A DNA stretch of 64,000 nucleotides. Origin: Sesamum alatum. Taxonomy: Eukaryota; Streptophyta; Magnoliopsida; Lamiales; Pedaliaceae. Positions within the stretch are counted from its first letter, which is position 1. Each line of letters opens with the position of its first letter. The notes under the pieces were generated by a model, which had not been told where the DNA came from, ran no database searches, and saw only the letters and a list, made by a program, of their open reading frames with translations. Where the stretch lies: contig JACGWO010000001.1 in NCBI GenBank assembly GCA_034509735.1, positions 16,632,854 through 16,696,853 of the forward strand, in the 5' to 3' direction. The translations under genes and the position numbers were made by a program. Below are positions 1 through 11,229 of the stretch, in pieces.

Positions 1-734
1 TGGCGGTGGTGCGCGTGGCTGAGGACGCGCCGAAATTTTTTTTCGGCCGCCGAACGACGCTCGCGGCAGTGGTGAGTGACGATGAAGAGGCATTGAAGTG
101 GGCGGCACTAGAGTAACTTCCAACAAATCTTCGTAGAAGGAGAGGCATACTTACAGAAGAAGAGGGTAAAACACGATATAAAGAATCTTGGACTAGTTGA
201 AAGAAAGAATCTTGTAGAAAGGCTGAGAATGAATTTCATTCATCTCGTTCTTGTTTCCGGGTTTTCAAAATTTCTCGCACTCAAAGAATCATCCGAATTC
301 CCACATACAACGCCAATTTGATGGTACAAAAATAAAATTCCATCAAATTCTCATATCAATTCATCATCCTCTTCCCAAATTCCCTGCATCTAATTCTTTT
401 TCCAGAAATAATCTCCCCTTTACAATCAACTAAAGACTATATATATATACTAGAAAGTGGAGGGACGAAAAGACAATATCGCCCCCCAACCGCCCATTAA
501 CCCCACTAACTTAGTGGGTTTAACCGCCGACCGTCATGGGTACAAAGGTAATTTCATAATACTCCTCCAAAAAATTATATTTTTGTCATTTGGTTAAATT
601 CCTGCATCATCAGCTACTCTGTATAAAAACGTAAAAAACTTTTTCTTGCGCATTTTAGTTTAAAAAAATTCAAAAAGTTTTAAAAATTAATAAAAAATAA
701 TTTAATTTGCATAATGACATTTTGATTATTTGTT
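1..734. other. Intergenic, no gene recognised
   Basis: The first 120 bases are relatively GC-rich (a CGGCCGCCG-like stretch near 40-60) and could be the edge of a gene lying outside the window. The rest is AT-rich with a short TA run near 441-450. Short open frames here have no recognisable domain, and I see no splice-bounded coding sequence. Confidence 0.5.
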
Positions 735-832
735 AGATGGTTATAAACCTCATGAGGTATTTGTAATTTTTGAAAAAATAAAGAGTATCTGTAATTACGC
801 TAAATCTAAGGGAAGTCACTGTAATTTATCTA
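735..832. repeat. MITE-like terminal fragment (relic)
   Basis: The stretch reading 'ttataaacctcatgaggta', then 'gtatctgtaattacgc', then 'gaagtcactgtaattta' matches in order and spacing the right terminal region of the MITE-like element at 54613-55019 (there 'ttataaacctcgggaaggg', 'gtatccataattatgcc', 'gaagtcattgtaatcca'). No convincing left end or TSD is visible, so this is called a relic of the same family. Confidence 0.45.
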
Positions 833-1381
833 TCGTTTTAATTTTAAGAAATGGTTGTCTGATTCCGGTTGCGTTAACCAATACGAGCCAGAATAAACAC
901 TAGAGGTTGTATATGGATGACTAGTGTAATTATTAAAATACTCATATAATTAAAATAATATATTGGCATTGTTATCAATCTTTCATGAAGTTATTTAAAA
1001 TGGGGTAATTATAATTTAAAATCTAATGGGGATGCACATATAATTAGAACAAATTTTAGGGATTTTCCATTTACATTTGCAAGGATGACTCATTAAGTAC
1101 AATAAATAAAGCCCTCTCAGAAGTCAAAATTACATATAAACTCCTTTCAATCCTCTCTCAATCAATTTCAATAATGCAATGCATTTATTACCGCTGTCAT
1201 CTGAATCAACAACGTTGGCGTGTCTTATCTATGTCACCTGAGCCTGAGGCCAACTTTATCGTACAATTATGACAGCTTCTATAATAAAGACATAGGTGCC
1301 AATTAGGCACAACTCATAATTTTAAAAATTATGAATTCGAATTCGATATATTGTTGTTATCTTATTAGATATAGCATTTTT
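833..1381. other. AT-rich intergenic sequence
   Basis: No gene, RNA or repeat recognised. This is the target region into which element A inserted. GATAT at 1382-1386 is the left copy of its target-site duplication. Confidence 0.5.
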
Positions 1382-1386
1382 GATAT

Positions 1387-2153
1387 TGTTGTATATCGAG
1401 ATCTAGTAGTACCAAAAAATATTGATAAATTTTTATGAAAGTCCCAAGATTGTAGGATAGATTAACCTGTAGAGAGGGGTTAGCACTCCAATGCTTAAGT
1501 TAGAAATGTTTGACTGAATAAAATAAAGGAAAAAATTGAATAAAGTGAGAATAATAGTAAAGCAGTATGTTGTAGTGATAATCCGTGTGAGAATATGTTG
1601 GAAAAAAAGCTGAAAATTGGAGAGAAATCCGCGTGCAAAGTGAGGGCCAAGGGAGTATAGATGTTACTTGAAAGTTGTGTGAATCTGAATTGTCCCGAAT
1701 AACTGCACACTATACTATTTTATAGCTGGTGTTGAACCCGATTTGGAGGAATTAAGTTGAGTGCTGTATACCGCGAGAATTGGAGTTGAATTGGTGAAGA
1801 TATAGTCATTTGAGCCAGTCCTGCCATATCTACCATGTTTTCTGAAAAAGCAGTTACCTGCTGAGAAAGAACCAGACTCTGGCCAATCTATTGAGAATCT
1901 AGATGAGATTTTTCCGTATGATGTGGCCCTATGTGTTGGCCGGTTGTGTGATGTGGAATTCGAGTTGTTTGACTACTAGGCTTGTTGTACGAGCCTCTTT
2001 CGTGGGCTTGCCAGGTTAGTGCATAAAAACTGGACTTATGTATGAAAGTTCTTACTGTTTTGGGCTTGATGGCCTTAGCCTGCTGGACTGCCTAGCCTGG
2101 GGCATACTCCTAGCTTTTAGGCTGGACTAGTGGATTTTTAGGGGGCATCATCA
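1387..2153 (-). repeat. 3' LTR of element A
   Basis: The first 59 bases align without gaps, though with many substitutions, to the first 59 of the other LTR; after that both read 'cccaagattgtagg'. It begins TG next to the TSD and ends in GGGGGCATCATCA next to the polypurine tract. On the minus strand it contains a TATAAAA-like box (about 1717-1726), a candidate for the sense promoter; the 5' LTR has a mutated version near 13073-13085. Confidence 0.85.
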
Positions 2154-2166
2154 CTCCCCCCACTCT
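2154..2166 (-). promoter_or_regulatory. Polypurine tract of element A
   Basis: On the minus strand a run of G with A (plus strand 'ctccccccactct') abuts the 3' LTR. The same tract occupies the same place in element B (18597-18611) and element C (20643-20655). This is the expected plus-strand DNA primer of an LTR retrotransposon. Confidence 0.75.
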
Positions 2167-2276
2167 AATAGTGTGAGACTTGCTGTCAGACTGGTGGAGG
2201 AGAAGGTAGGGTAATTATTGCAAAAAAGTAGGAAAAAGGGTAAGGCTTTACCGCGCGTGCTAGCGTACGCATCCTG

Positions 2277-2357
2277 TGATTGGTGTGTGACTGCCATGCG
2301 AGGAGGAGAAAGACTGAGCCCGACGCTGATGGGACTCTTCATCTGCTAGGGTATAAA
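2277..2357 (+). promoter_or_regulatory. Candidate promoter of the antisense gene, element A
   Basis: TATAAA at 2352-2357 in the context 'gctagggtataaag', with an inverted CCAAT box (GATTGG) about 75 bases upstream. The same pair occurs upstream of the antisense gene in element B (TATAAAA at 18946) and element C (TATAAAAA at 21008), with the GATTGG near 18871 and 20933. It lies about 225 bases before the ATG at 2579. The interval contains GTAAGT-like and CAG-like splice sites, suggesting an intron in the leader. Function is inferred from position and conservation only. Confidence 0.55.
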
Positions 2358-2578
2358 GACCTTCCTTGGGAAGTTAGTTGCTCACCATCTCTGAGTTCTC
2401 TGAGTAAGTTTCTTCCCCCTTTTGAAAATTTTCTCCTCCTTCCATATGTAACAAAATTTCTGAAGCAGATTTCTGCCTTGCAGGTTTTGGGATTTTTAGG
2501 GCCTTTCTTCATAAATCTCTACTTTTTCCTGCTCGTATCCAGGTATGCTTCCCTGCTCCCCTCTATTTTCTAGTAGTC

Positions 2579-4594
2579 ATGTTTACGGGTAGCATAGATA
2601 GGGATGAGATTGAGGATGTCTTGATTGATTTGATAGAACCTTCTGGGAATGAAGGTGATGATAATCCCACGGCCTCTGACTCTGCCTCCCACCATGGGAG
2701 TGAGAGCGAGGAGGAGGGAAATAGTAAGGAGGAGAGGAATAGGAAGCGGACAGTGGATCTCCTGGTTGCGATTGGGGCTGATGCCTTCCGCATATATAGG
2801 TCTAGGCTGATGGATGAAGATCTGGTGGGGGTTCGAAATAAGTATGGGATACCTGGTGATCATGTGATCCAGGTCCCTGCTCTTGCTGCTCGCCCCAATT
2901 TTCCTCCTATTGGCTTTCTGTGTTTTTACCTTGCTCAATTAGAAGCAGACCTTCATTTTGCTATTCCCTTTTTTTTCTGTGAGGTGGCCACTCTATTTAA
3001 TATCCCTCTGAACCAGTTGGTTCTCAAATCCTTTAGCTTGTTGTCTGGCTTTTATATTCTGGTGAAAAATCTAGGGGAGACCCCTTCTGCTACCCAATCC
3101 CACTCCTTTTCATGCTTAAGAGAGCGGGTTCAGGCTTGTTTTATTTCACCTCCCAAGGGGAAGGTCGATTTTTATCCACCGAGTCCTTATTGAAGGAGTG
3201 GAAACGAGATTATTCCTTCATCTCTTCTCCCCAACCCTGGCGGTTCCCTCAGGTGTGGGTTGTGAATCCCCTTGAGCAATTAAAATATTCTGTTCGCAAC
3301 CGACCTGCTGCCTTCCAGGACTTGCTAGAACGCTTGAATGCTTCTCCTTTTTTTCACCAGTTTGGCCTGAGCCCTAAGGTGGCAAGCATGGATTGTGCTA
3401 CTGGTATATGCTCTTGCAACCTGCTTTATTGTTTACTTGTTGCAAGGGAATGATTAGAAAATATTTATTGACATATTTGCTTGCATTTACTTGCTGTGTG
3501 CATGAAGGATGTTTCAGAAACTGCTGCAAGACAAGGCGGAGGCGACCCTTGGTGCTAGCTCCTCTGCTCGGCGAACCTTGATCAAGACCCTTCCACACAT
3601 GCAAGCTCAGGTTCTACTGGGTATCACAAAGGCAAGCGCCCTGCTGACCCTATTGCAATGCCTACCAAGAAGGCTAAGGGTCAGCCTGGTCTCCTGGCAC
3701 CTCTTGTTCCTATTCCTGCTACATGAGCGGGAACTCCCCGCCCTGCTGAAGAGAGGGCGGCAAGAAGGAAGCTCTCTCCCGATTGGACCCTGCAGGAGGA
3801 GTACTCTCTCCTGCTGGATGAGGGGGCGCCTAGCCGGGCTGGTGAATTTCTGAAGGGGATCAGGCCACCCTAGGACTGAACGTACACAGACAACCTGGCC
3901 CAAGCTTAGGCCCTGGGCCTATTTGCTACTCACCTTAGCAGGGTAAGTTCCTGTATCAAGCATGTTAGTGCATAGTAGTAATTGAGAAAATGATGTAACC
4001 TGATTGATTTGTTTTGCCGTGCTGGCATGCGTGTTGGGGGGCAGATTGTTCAGCTGGCTGGAGCAGGGAGGTCCCTTGTTCGAGGGCTCCTTTAAGAGGG
4101 TGGAAGAGCTGGAGGAAGCTAACTGCAGGCTGAGGGAGGCCATCCAGAAGAGGGATGAGACGCACTAGGAAGATGTTGCCAGCCTGTGACATATGATGGA
4201 GGAGGTTACTTCCCTGCATACCCATTTGGAGTAGATGGTCCTGGAGGCTGAGAGGGAAAGGAAGGAGCTGATCTGCTAGTACCCCAAAACTAAGGAAAGT
4301 TGAGACATGCTGGAGGGTATTTGGCGAAGTCATCTAGCTGGGTATACCAAGACTCCGGAGATTCAGAGCCTGCTGGTGGATAAGGCTCTGAAGTACTACA
4401 ATCACGGATTCCAGACCTGTATCCAGCAATTTGCTGCAACTGGTTATTCTCTTGCTAGTGCTGATGCCTCTTTCCTGGACCAGAATGTAGGCCTGGCCAT
4501 AGCTCCGAACCCAGATGATGGTGGAAATGCTCCAGTGCCAGAGGTTACTCCTACTGAGGATGACCTTATGTCTCTGGACTTACTGGACAAGTAG
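2579..4594 (+). pseudogene. Antisense gene (aORF) of element A, 'putative gypsy type transposon' family
   Basis: This opposite-strand gene lies between integrase and the 3' LTR. The ATG at 2579 is followed by an acidic, serine-rich leader. The conserved domain then starts near residue 90 (GIPGDHVIQVP) and runs through FFFCEVATLFNIPLNQL and FSLLSGFYILVKNLGE. This pattern matches the plant family described as 'putative gypsy type transposon' (Transposase_28). The frame breaks near 3110 and resumes in another frame through about 3453 (LLKEWKRDYSFI, WRFPQVWVVNP). A second block (3509-3940) and a third (about 4043-4594) are separated by gaps that look like introns; GTAAGT at 3940 begins the last one. 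The third block is a coiled-coil-like stretch (VEELEEAN) ending in an acidic tail. Biochemical function is unknown. Elements B, C and E carry homologues. Confidence 0.7.
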
Positions 4595-5526
4595 CAGAGG
4601 ATGCAACCCCTTGAGATCGGAGCATCCTGCTGCAGCTGGTGAAGGAAGTGTGCCTCCCCTTGCTGGTAAATGAATATGCCCCCCCCTGAGAGAAGAATAT
4701 TTTTAGTTTTTTCTGCTGAATATTTGATACCTCCTGCATGGGGTTTGCAAGTGCCTGGGTATAGCTCTGGATATTTCTGCTTTATTCTGTTGGCACTTTG
4801 ATACCAAGGATTCTGTTTCTCCCTTCTTGCTTTTATGAATATTTATGCTTTCCTGCAGAAGTTGTTTGCTCATTTTTGGATGTGCTTATTGCTATGCTTT
4901 TGATTTCCTGCATGTTAGTATAGTAGTTTCCTGTGAATGTCCCAACTTATTTAGCTGGTATGGGCTTAGGGTGCCCAGAACAAAGTGTTCACCTGCAGAC
5001 AAGTACTGAAAAGAGGAGGCTTTTCAAACCTTATGGTAAGCACGACAAGTTTCCCTATGTACCGCTTTTTGTAAGCAAAGTTTTGACACAAACCAAGTTA
5101 TTAGAAAAAGATTTTTTACACGAGGAATACCTGCGGATGCAAGGGTGATACAACCTGCTAGGAGGTTTTGAGCTTTAAGTAGGAAAACACCTGCTGCAGC
5201 AAGGTAGTAGGCCTGAACGTTTGGCCAGTGGCCTTTTTAAGTATAGTCCCTCTGTTGGTGGAGCAGGTTGATTAGTAGGGCAAGCGACTCTTGCACTGGT
5301 CGGGTTTTGAGATCCCTTGCTGGAAGCTGCATCAGCGAGAGCAGAGCAAGACCTGCTACAATAGGCAGTAAGCACGTTCCAGAAATACCAAGTAGAAACA
5401 AGATCCAAGCAGTTATGGAGCATATGCATGCCATTATGTATGAGCTATCATAGCTAGATAAGTATGCCCGTTAAAGGAAAATTATTAAGACTTTCAATAT
5501 AGAAAATGAATAAAGACGTGGCCTTC
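4595..5526. other. Element A, spacer after the antisense gene
   Basis: Non-coding. It aligns with the corresponding spacers in elements C (about 23250-24020) and B (about 31480-32080), including the repeated word 'cctgctgcagcaagg'. It is probably the 3' UTR of the antisense gene and/or of the sense transcript. Confidence 0.5.
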
Positions 5527-5830
5527 AGGGGCAACTTATTAGGGCTTTTGAAGTCAGTAGTAGTGCGTCAGCAGGGCGGCTGATCAGGGCTTGAAGATAG
5601 TAAGGGTGCGCGAGCAAGGCGGCTTATCAAAGCTCGAAGCCAATAAGAGTGCGCCAGTAGGGCGGCTTATTAGGGCTCAAAACCAGTAAGAGTGCGCTAG
5701 CAAAGGCGGCTTATTATGAGCATGCGCCAGCAAGGGCGGCTTATGAGATCTGTGCGTCAGCAAGGGCGGCTGATTGACCGTGTGCGCCAGCAAGGCGGCT
5801 TATGTAGGCTAGAAGCCAGCAAGGTGATTA
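5527..5830. repeat. Degenerate 43-bp minisatellite in element A
   Basis: Repeated words 'ggcggcttatta', 'agggctcgaagccagtaag' and 'gtgcgccagcaggg' recur at roughly 43-base spacing. Several units are shortened towards the right end. The same array is cleaner in element C (24026-24330) and also occurs in element B (32080-32360). Confidence 0.7.
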
Positions 5831-6109
5831 ACCTATTGATAAAGTAGATAGAAAATGAGCATGAATTGCTCTTTTGTTCAAGTAGTAAGTGCTGATTAAG
5901 CAGGTAGTAAAGTAATGAGTATAAAGTAGGGTGTTTAGGGGTAAAACTTCTTGAGATTGTAAGCGTTCCATGGTCGGGAGAGCTTTATGTCATCTACATC
6001 TTGTAGTCTGTAGGTTCCGAATTTGACAATCTGGCTCACTTTGTAGGGGCCCTCTCAGTTGGGAGCTAGTTTTCCTACTGCTTTAAAGGCACTGACTCAT
6101 CTTAGCACG
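5831..6109. other. Element A, spacer before integrase
   Basis: Non-coding spacer. The right half (from about 5990) begins to align with the C-terminal integrase region seen in element C. Confidence 0.4.
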
Positions 6110-7011
6110 AGATCTCTCACCTGGAACTCTCTCCTCGTCACCCTTCTATTATAAGCATTGACTACCCTCTGTTGTATCTTTCCATGCGAGTTCGAGCATC
6201 CTCTTGGATTTCCTCAACAAGGTCCAGGTTGGTATGCAACAGTGTCTTATTGCTCTCCTGTTCGTAGTGCTATATTCTAAAGGATTTCAGTCCCGCTTCA
6301 ACAGGGATTACGGCCTCTGATCCGTATACCAAGTTGAAAGGAGTCTCTCATTTGGTTGATCTGGGAGTGGTCCTGTAAGACCATAGCACGCTGGGCAAGG
6401 CATCTACCCACTACTCTCCTGCTTGCTCCACTGTAATCTTGATACCTTGAACCAGGATCCTGTTTGTAACTTTTACCTGCCCGTTAGCTTGGGGGTAGGC
6501 TACTGAAGTGAAGAGCTGCTGGATGCCCAAGTCGACACACCAGTCCTGAATTTTCCAACCTTGTAAGTGACGACCATTGTCAGAAATAAGAACACGGAGT
6601 AAGCCATACCTGCATATGATGTTTTTTCCATAAAATATTAATAACTTCCTCCTCTTTGATTTTGGCAAGGGGCTTTGCCTCCACGTACTTGCTGAAATAG
6701 TCCGCTGCTACCAGCAGAAATTTGCGTTGTCCTTGCGTGATTGGGAAGGGATCCACTATGTCCATCCTCCACTAGGAAAATGGGCAAGGTGCTGAAAAGG
6801 CCTTTAAGGGCTCAGCTGGCACATGGATAATTGGGGCATGCTTCTGGCACTGCTCACACCTCCTCACCCAATTTATTGTGTCTTTCTTGAGAGCAGGGCA
6901 AAAATATCCGGCTCTTAAATTTTTTCCTACCACGGCCATGCCACTGATATGGGATCCACAGGATCCTTTGTGAATTTCCTGGAGCATGATTTTGCCATCC
7001 TTAGCTGACAA
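6110..7011 (-). pseudogene. Integrase of element A (broken)
   Basis: Read on the minus strand from 7011: an N-terminal zinc-binding part (CEQCQKHAPIIHVPAEPL), then the core with MDIVDPFPITQGQRKFLLVA and FSKYVEAKP, then LISDNGRHLQGW and AYPQANGQVKVTNR. In the usual DDE triad the first two aspartates are visible (MDIVD, ISDNG). The third position, normally E in NGQ-x-E, reads K here. The frame changes near 6668/6765. The C-terminal end, the 'VYGSEAVIP' region, lies near 6290-6335. This is a non-functional copy. Confidence 0.8.
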
Positions 7012-7087
7012 GCATCAAAAGTAGGTTGGGAGAAGCTACGCTTGTAGAGGATTCCTCCCAACAAGGTAAACTTAGCTGCCTGGCTTC

Positions 7088-7735
7088 TCAGGCGAGCTGT
7101 TTTATTTTCGTCAGCAGGAAGGTTCTTTCATGCAAGTAATCGAGGAGGGGTTTCCTCCAATCTGTGTTGATTTGCAAGACATGCATGTTAGTGTCAGGGA
7201 TAACCTTAGTAAGTGTCTTTATAGTGATGGTACGAGTGTTGTAGTTGGCTAGGGAGCTAGCCGGTCGGGCAAGATAATCTGCCTTGGTGTTCTCGGTGCG
7301 AGGAATCTGATGGAGCTGGAAGCTTTTCAACCTGCTCTTAAGGTCACTTACTTCCTAGAGGTACCCCTTCATGCGGTCCTCCTTGACATCATAGGTGCCA
7401 CCTAACTGGTTTGTTACAAGTTGGGAATCGGAGTAGGCGGTTACGCTCCTTGCTCTTGCGTCTAGAGCCATCTTAATGCCTGCGATGAAGGCTTCATACT
7501 CAGTTTCATTGTTCAAAGCCTTGACGTCAAACCTCAGGGCAAATTCCAGCTGATCTCCTTCCGGGCTAGCCAGCACGATACCTGTTCCACTGCTCGTATA
7601 AGTGGAGGAGCCATACACATGGAGTAGCCATGTTCCTTTATCTTCTTCTGCTGGTGCAGTTTCAGTCATGAAGTCAGCGAGGGCCTGGGCTTTGATTGCC
7701 ATTATAGGCTAATAGGAAATGTAATACTTGCTGAG
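7088..7735 (-). pseudogene. Second (archaeal-type) RNase H of element A
   Basis: On the minus strand from about 7702: KAQALADFMTE, then HVYGSSTYTSSGTGIVL, NNETEYEAFIAGIKMAL, YSDSQLVTNQLGG, then a downstream segment with QIPRTENTKADYLARPAS. This is the extra RNase H found in Tat-type elements. The first catalytic position, D in the sister copies (HVDGSS in B and C), is Y here, so the domain is probably inactive. A frame break separates the segment at 7088-7330. Confidence 0.8.
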
Positions 7736-7789
7736 CTTAACAACCCTTTTAATCATCCTACCAGAAGTCTCAGCTTTCCCCAGTATAGT

Positions 7790-10330
7790 TCATAGAGGAG
7801 TGTTAGTGCGCACAATAATAGAATGTGATAGAAAGTAAGGGTGTAATTTTCTAGCAGTTGTTACGAGGGCAAATGCCAGTTTTTCTAACTTAAGGTAGCA
7901 CTGGTCAGCGCCATGTAATACGTTGTTAACGCAGTATATAGGTTTTTGTACTCCCTCCTCCTCCTTAATGAGCATGGAACTCAGAACGTGCTGACCTACA
8001 ACAAGGTATAAGTATAATATATCACCTAGTGAGGGTTTGGTGAGTAAAGGCAGCTCAGCCAGGTAAGCCTTCATGTCCAGGAAAGCTTGTTGGCAAGCTT
8101 CATCCCATGCAAAGTCCTTGGCTTTCCGTAGAGCTTTGAAGAAGGAAGGTTGCGTTCAGCAGAGCGGGATATGAACCTGTTGAGGGCAGCAATTCGGCCA
8201 GCAAATTTCTGCACTTCATTAAGGTTTGTGGGAGGTTTCATGTCCTGGATTTCTTGTATTTTGTCCGGGTTGATCTCGATACCCTTCTTTGGCACCATAT
8301 AGCCGAGGAATCGACTACTTCGAACATGGAATGCACATTTGGCCGGGTTCAGCTTCATATGGTATTTCCTAAGAATGCTGAAGGTTTCAGCAAGGTCTGT
8401 GATATGTTGGTCCGCTGGTTGACTCTTCACCAGAATATCGTTCACGTACACTTCCATATTGCTTCAGAGCTGTTCTCGGAACGTGCGGTCCACCAAGCGT
8501 TGGTACGTAGCACCTGCATTTTTTAGCCCAGAGGGCATTACAATATGGCAATATGTTCCCCCTGACGTGATGAAGCTTACTCGCTTTTGGTCATGGGGTT
8601 AAGCATAATCTGGTGGTAACCCTGTGAGGTATCCATTAAACTTAGCAGTTCATGACCAGATGTGGAATCCACCTGCTGGTCTATAAGAGGTAAGGGATAG
8701 AAATCCTTGGGACATACCTTATTCATATCTCAGAAATTAACACACATGCACCATTTATTACCTGGCTTAGGGACAAGTACCACATTGGATAACCACTGGG
8801 AGAATTAAGGGTGTTCAATCAAACCGTCGGACCGCCCCAGCCGACCGGCCCAACCCAAACCGCACCGCGATTAGCGGGCTAAGGGTGGGTTGGGCTGGTC
8901 TTGGGCTAGTAAAAAAAAAAATCGCAATTTAGCAATCGGGTTTGGGTTTATACTTATGTGGACCGCATATACCGCGCTCGACCGCAATAATCGTAATAAT
9001 TTAAAAAAACTAGAATTCTTTATAAATATATATAAGTTTTGATAGTACATAAATTAATATTAAAGACAATAATAACAATTACGATATTTTTTATTGGTAT
9101 TGTATAATATATGTATAAATTAATACATATGTAAATGAAATCAATTATTCAACTAATTCTTGATTATTGATAATCTTCTATATTTTTTATACAAATAATA
9201 AATGCAAAAACTGAAAATAACTTACATCATCGTATTGTTGCAATATGGTTTTATATTCATATTAATATCTTATTTTATTTTAAATAATATTCTTTTAATA
9301 TCTAATATCTTTACATTTCTGGTTCTTGTGTTCCAACTAAACTATACAAAGAAGAAAGAAAGAAAGAACATAAGAACATAAGAACATAACCTTATATATT
9401 CCTAAAAATAAATTAAGTTAGTAAACACATGTTTTTAGTACTTTAAATTTTATAAATAATTGATTAATGAAAATACGTAAACTAACATTATATTTCCAAT
9501 TTATAGTGTTAATCTTTATTTAATTTCTCAAATTATCTTATTTCTTTCATTAACAACTAAAAATCTTCTTTTATTATAAACTCATAAAATATTTTCTCCG
9601 CTTCCCTTGTAGTAAATTAGTATAATATGTATGTATGATATAATAATATATTATCATTGTATAATAATATTATTATATAAATAGATACTTTTTTAATAAC
9701 CAAAACTTAAGAAATAAAAATTAGATAAGAGAGGGAAACAAAGAGTCTTCAAAGTTTAAACTCTTCAATGCCTTGTGGCTTTTATTTTATAAAATATTAT
9801 TTGAAACTTGAGAGAGAATCGTATAATGAATGTTATTAATTTATTTTGTATGTAGAATTTTATTTGTGACTTTAAAATATGTATTTCGAAATTCCAAATT
9901 TTATGTATTTAGAATAGTTGAAGTTTAATTCTTTTTTTTTTATTTTATTTTATTGTATAGGTGATAGACTTTAAGACCGCAAAAACCGCCACAACCCAAT
10001 TAGACCGCAAAGTGCGGTTTTGATGATTGTCGGGTTGGGCTTGGGCTAAACTGCTCAAAGACCGCAAACATCGGGTTGGGCCGAAAAATTACTTCAATTG
10101 GCCCAACTCGCATCTCGTACACTCCTAGGGAGAATTGGATCTCCTTGATGTGCCCTTCACCAAGGAGCTTGCTTACCTCCTCCTGGATGACCCTGTCCTT
10201 CTTAGGACTGAAATGTCTTTTCTTCTGCTTCACAGGAGGGAAGGTTAGATCCAAGTTCAGGCTATGTACTGCAATACTGGGGTCAATACTTGCGAAGACA
10301 TCCACGTTTTCCTGCAAAAAGGTGGTTAGT
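7790..10330 (-). pseudogene. Reverse transcriptase and RNase H of element A, split by an insertion
   Basis: The N-terminal part (10128-10317, SLNLDLTFPPVKQKKRHF and EEVSKLLGEGHIKEIQF) is separated from the rest (7790-8797) by the hAT-like element at 8806-10127. The palm motif reads MEVYVNDILVKSQ, where the family has YVDD (kept in B and C), so a catalytic aspartate is replaced. Downstream are GRIAALNRFISRSAERNLP (connection) and the ordinary RNase H stretch YLYLVVGQHVLSSMLI and EKLAFALVTTARKLHPYF. This is clearly dead. Confidence 0.85.
8806..10127. mobile_element. Non-autonomous hAT-like DNA transposon
   Basis: The insertion is bounded by an 8-bp direct repeat GGGAGAAT (8798-8805 and 10128-10135), the TSD length of hAT elements. 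Ends are short and imperfectly inverted: TAAGGGTGTTCAATC on the left, TAGGAGTGTACGAG reading inward from the right. Both ends are rich in short subterminal repeats (ACCGC, CCCAACCC, GGGTTGGGC), also usual for hAT. The 900-base middle is extremely AT-rich with no transposase frame. The host sequence continues across the insertion, as shown by the intact copy in element C near 27300-27320. Confidence 0.8.
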
Positions 10331-11020
10331 CGCCCTGCTAAATCGGTGTTCAGCTGGGAGCCGATCCTGGTAGTTTTGTCCGGCCCTCCAGGTACTAGCT
10401 GAATACTCAGCAGCTCTTCGGCGGGCGGGCTGGACTCGAGCAGGAATCTCGTTTCCTTGCTTATCGTGCTCCCTGGGTCTTTTCCCCTCCTCCTTATTGG
10501 GCTGAGGAAGGTCTATCTCCATATCTTTCCTGTTGCCTCTTTTTACGAATTCGACGTAGCATTTTCGGGCAGTGTATTGGTCACCAGTGACTTTTCCTAC
10601 TCCTGCTCCGATAGGGAATTTCAACTTCATGTGGTAGGTGGAGACAACAACTTGAAAGACGTTTAGAGCGGGTCGTCCTAGGATGACGTTGTAAGCCGAG
10701 GGCATGTCCACTATGAGGAAGCGGATCATTATGGTCTTCCTGTTGTGCTCTACCCATAAGGATAGGGGGAGCAGGATCTGTCCCAGGGGATGCACAACCT
10801 CCCCTGCAAAGCCATACGGTGAAGTGTCTAACTGGCTCCAGCGGGATATCACCAAGCTCCATCTACCGGTAGACCTCATAGAAGAAGATATCTGCAGAAC
10901 TGCCAGAATCCACAAAAATACGTTGAATAGTGTAGTAAGTAAGAGTGGCAGAAATAACAAGTGCATCATTATGAGGTAAAGCCGTATGTCAGCAAGTCCG
11001 AAATAGATCATAGGATCTCC
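10331..11020 (-). pseudogene. Protease region of element A
   Basis: On the minus strand the region spells the retropepsin neighbourhood: MELGDIPLEPV, GFAGEVVHPLGQILLPLSL, MIRFLIVDMPSAYNVILGRPALN, VVSTYHMKLKFP. The active-site motif is VDSGSS in element C. Here the frame is shifted just around it (10850-10930), so the catalytic aspartate is not in frame with the rest. Element C has the best-preserved copy. Confidence 0.75.
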
Positions 11021-11229
11021 TGTTGGTGGTTTGTGGTCAAGCTCATCACTGCTCTAGCAGAGCGAGCATGGGCATGCCTTGCTCTGCTGGAGTCTCCATG
11101 AGTAGGTCCTCTTACAATCATGTGAATTATCCCCTTGGTAGGGGTGTTCTCTGGGCTTTGCTCCTCAGTTGGGAAATTTTCTTTTCTGTGCTCCCTTCTG
11201 GGAGGATCAGTGGCCTGCTCTTCGCTGTT

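Noticed and set aside
2579..3193. Treating the antisense gene as an independent host gene
   Set aside because: It recurs at the same position inside three related elements, bounded by their LTRs and polypurine tracts, so it belongs to the retrotransposon.
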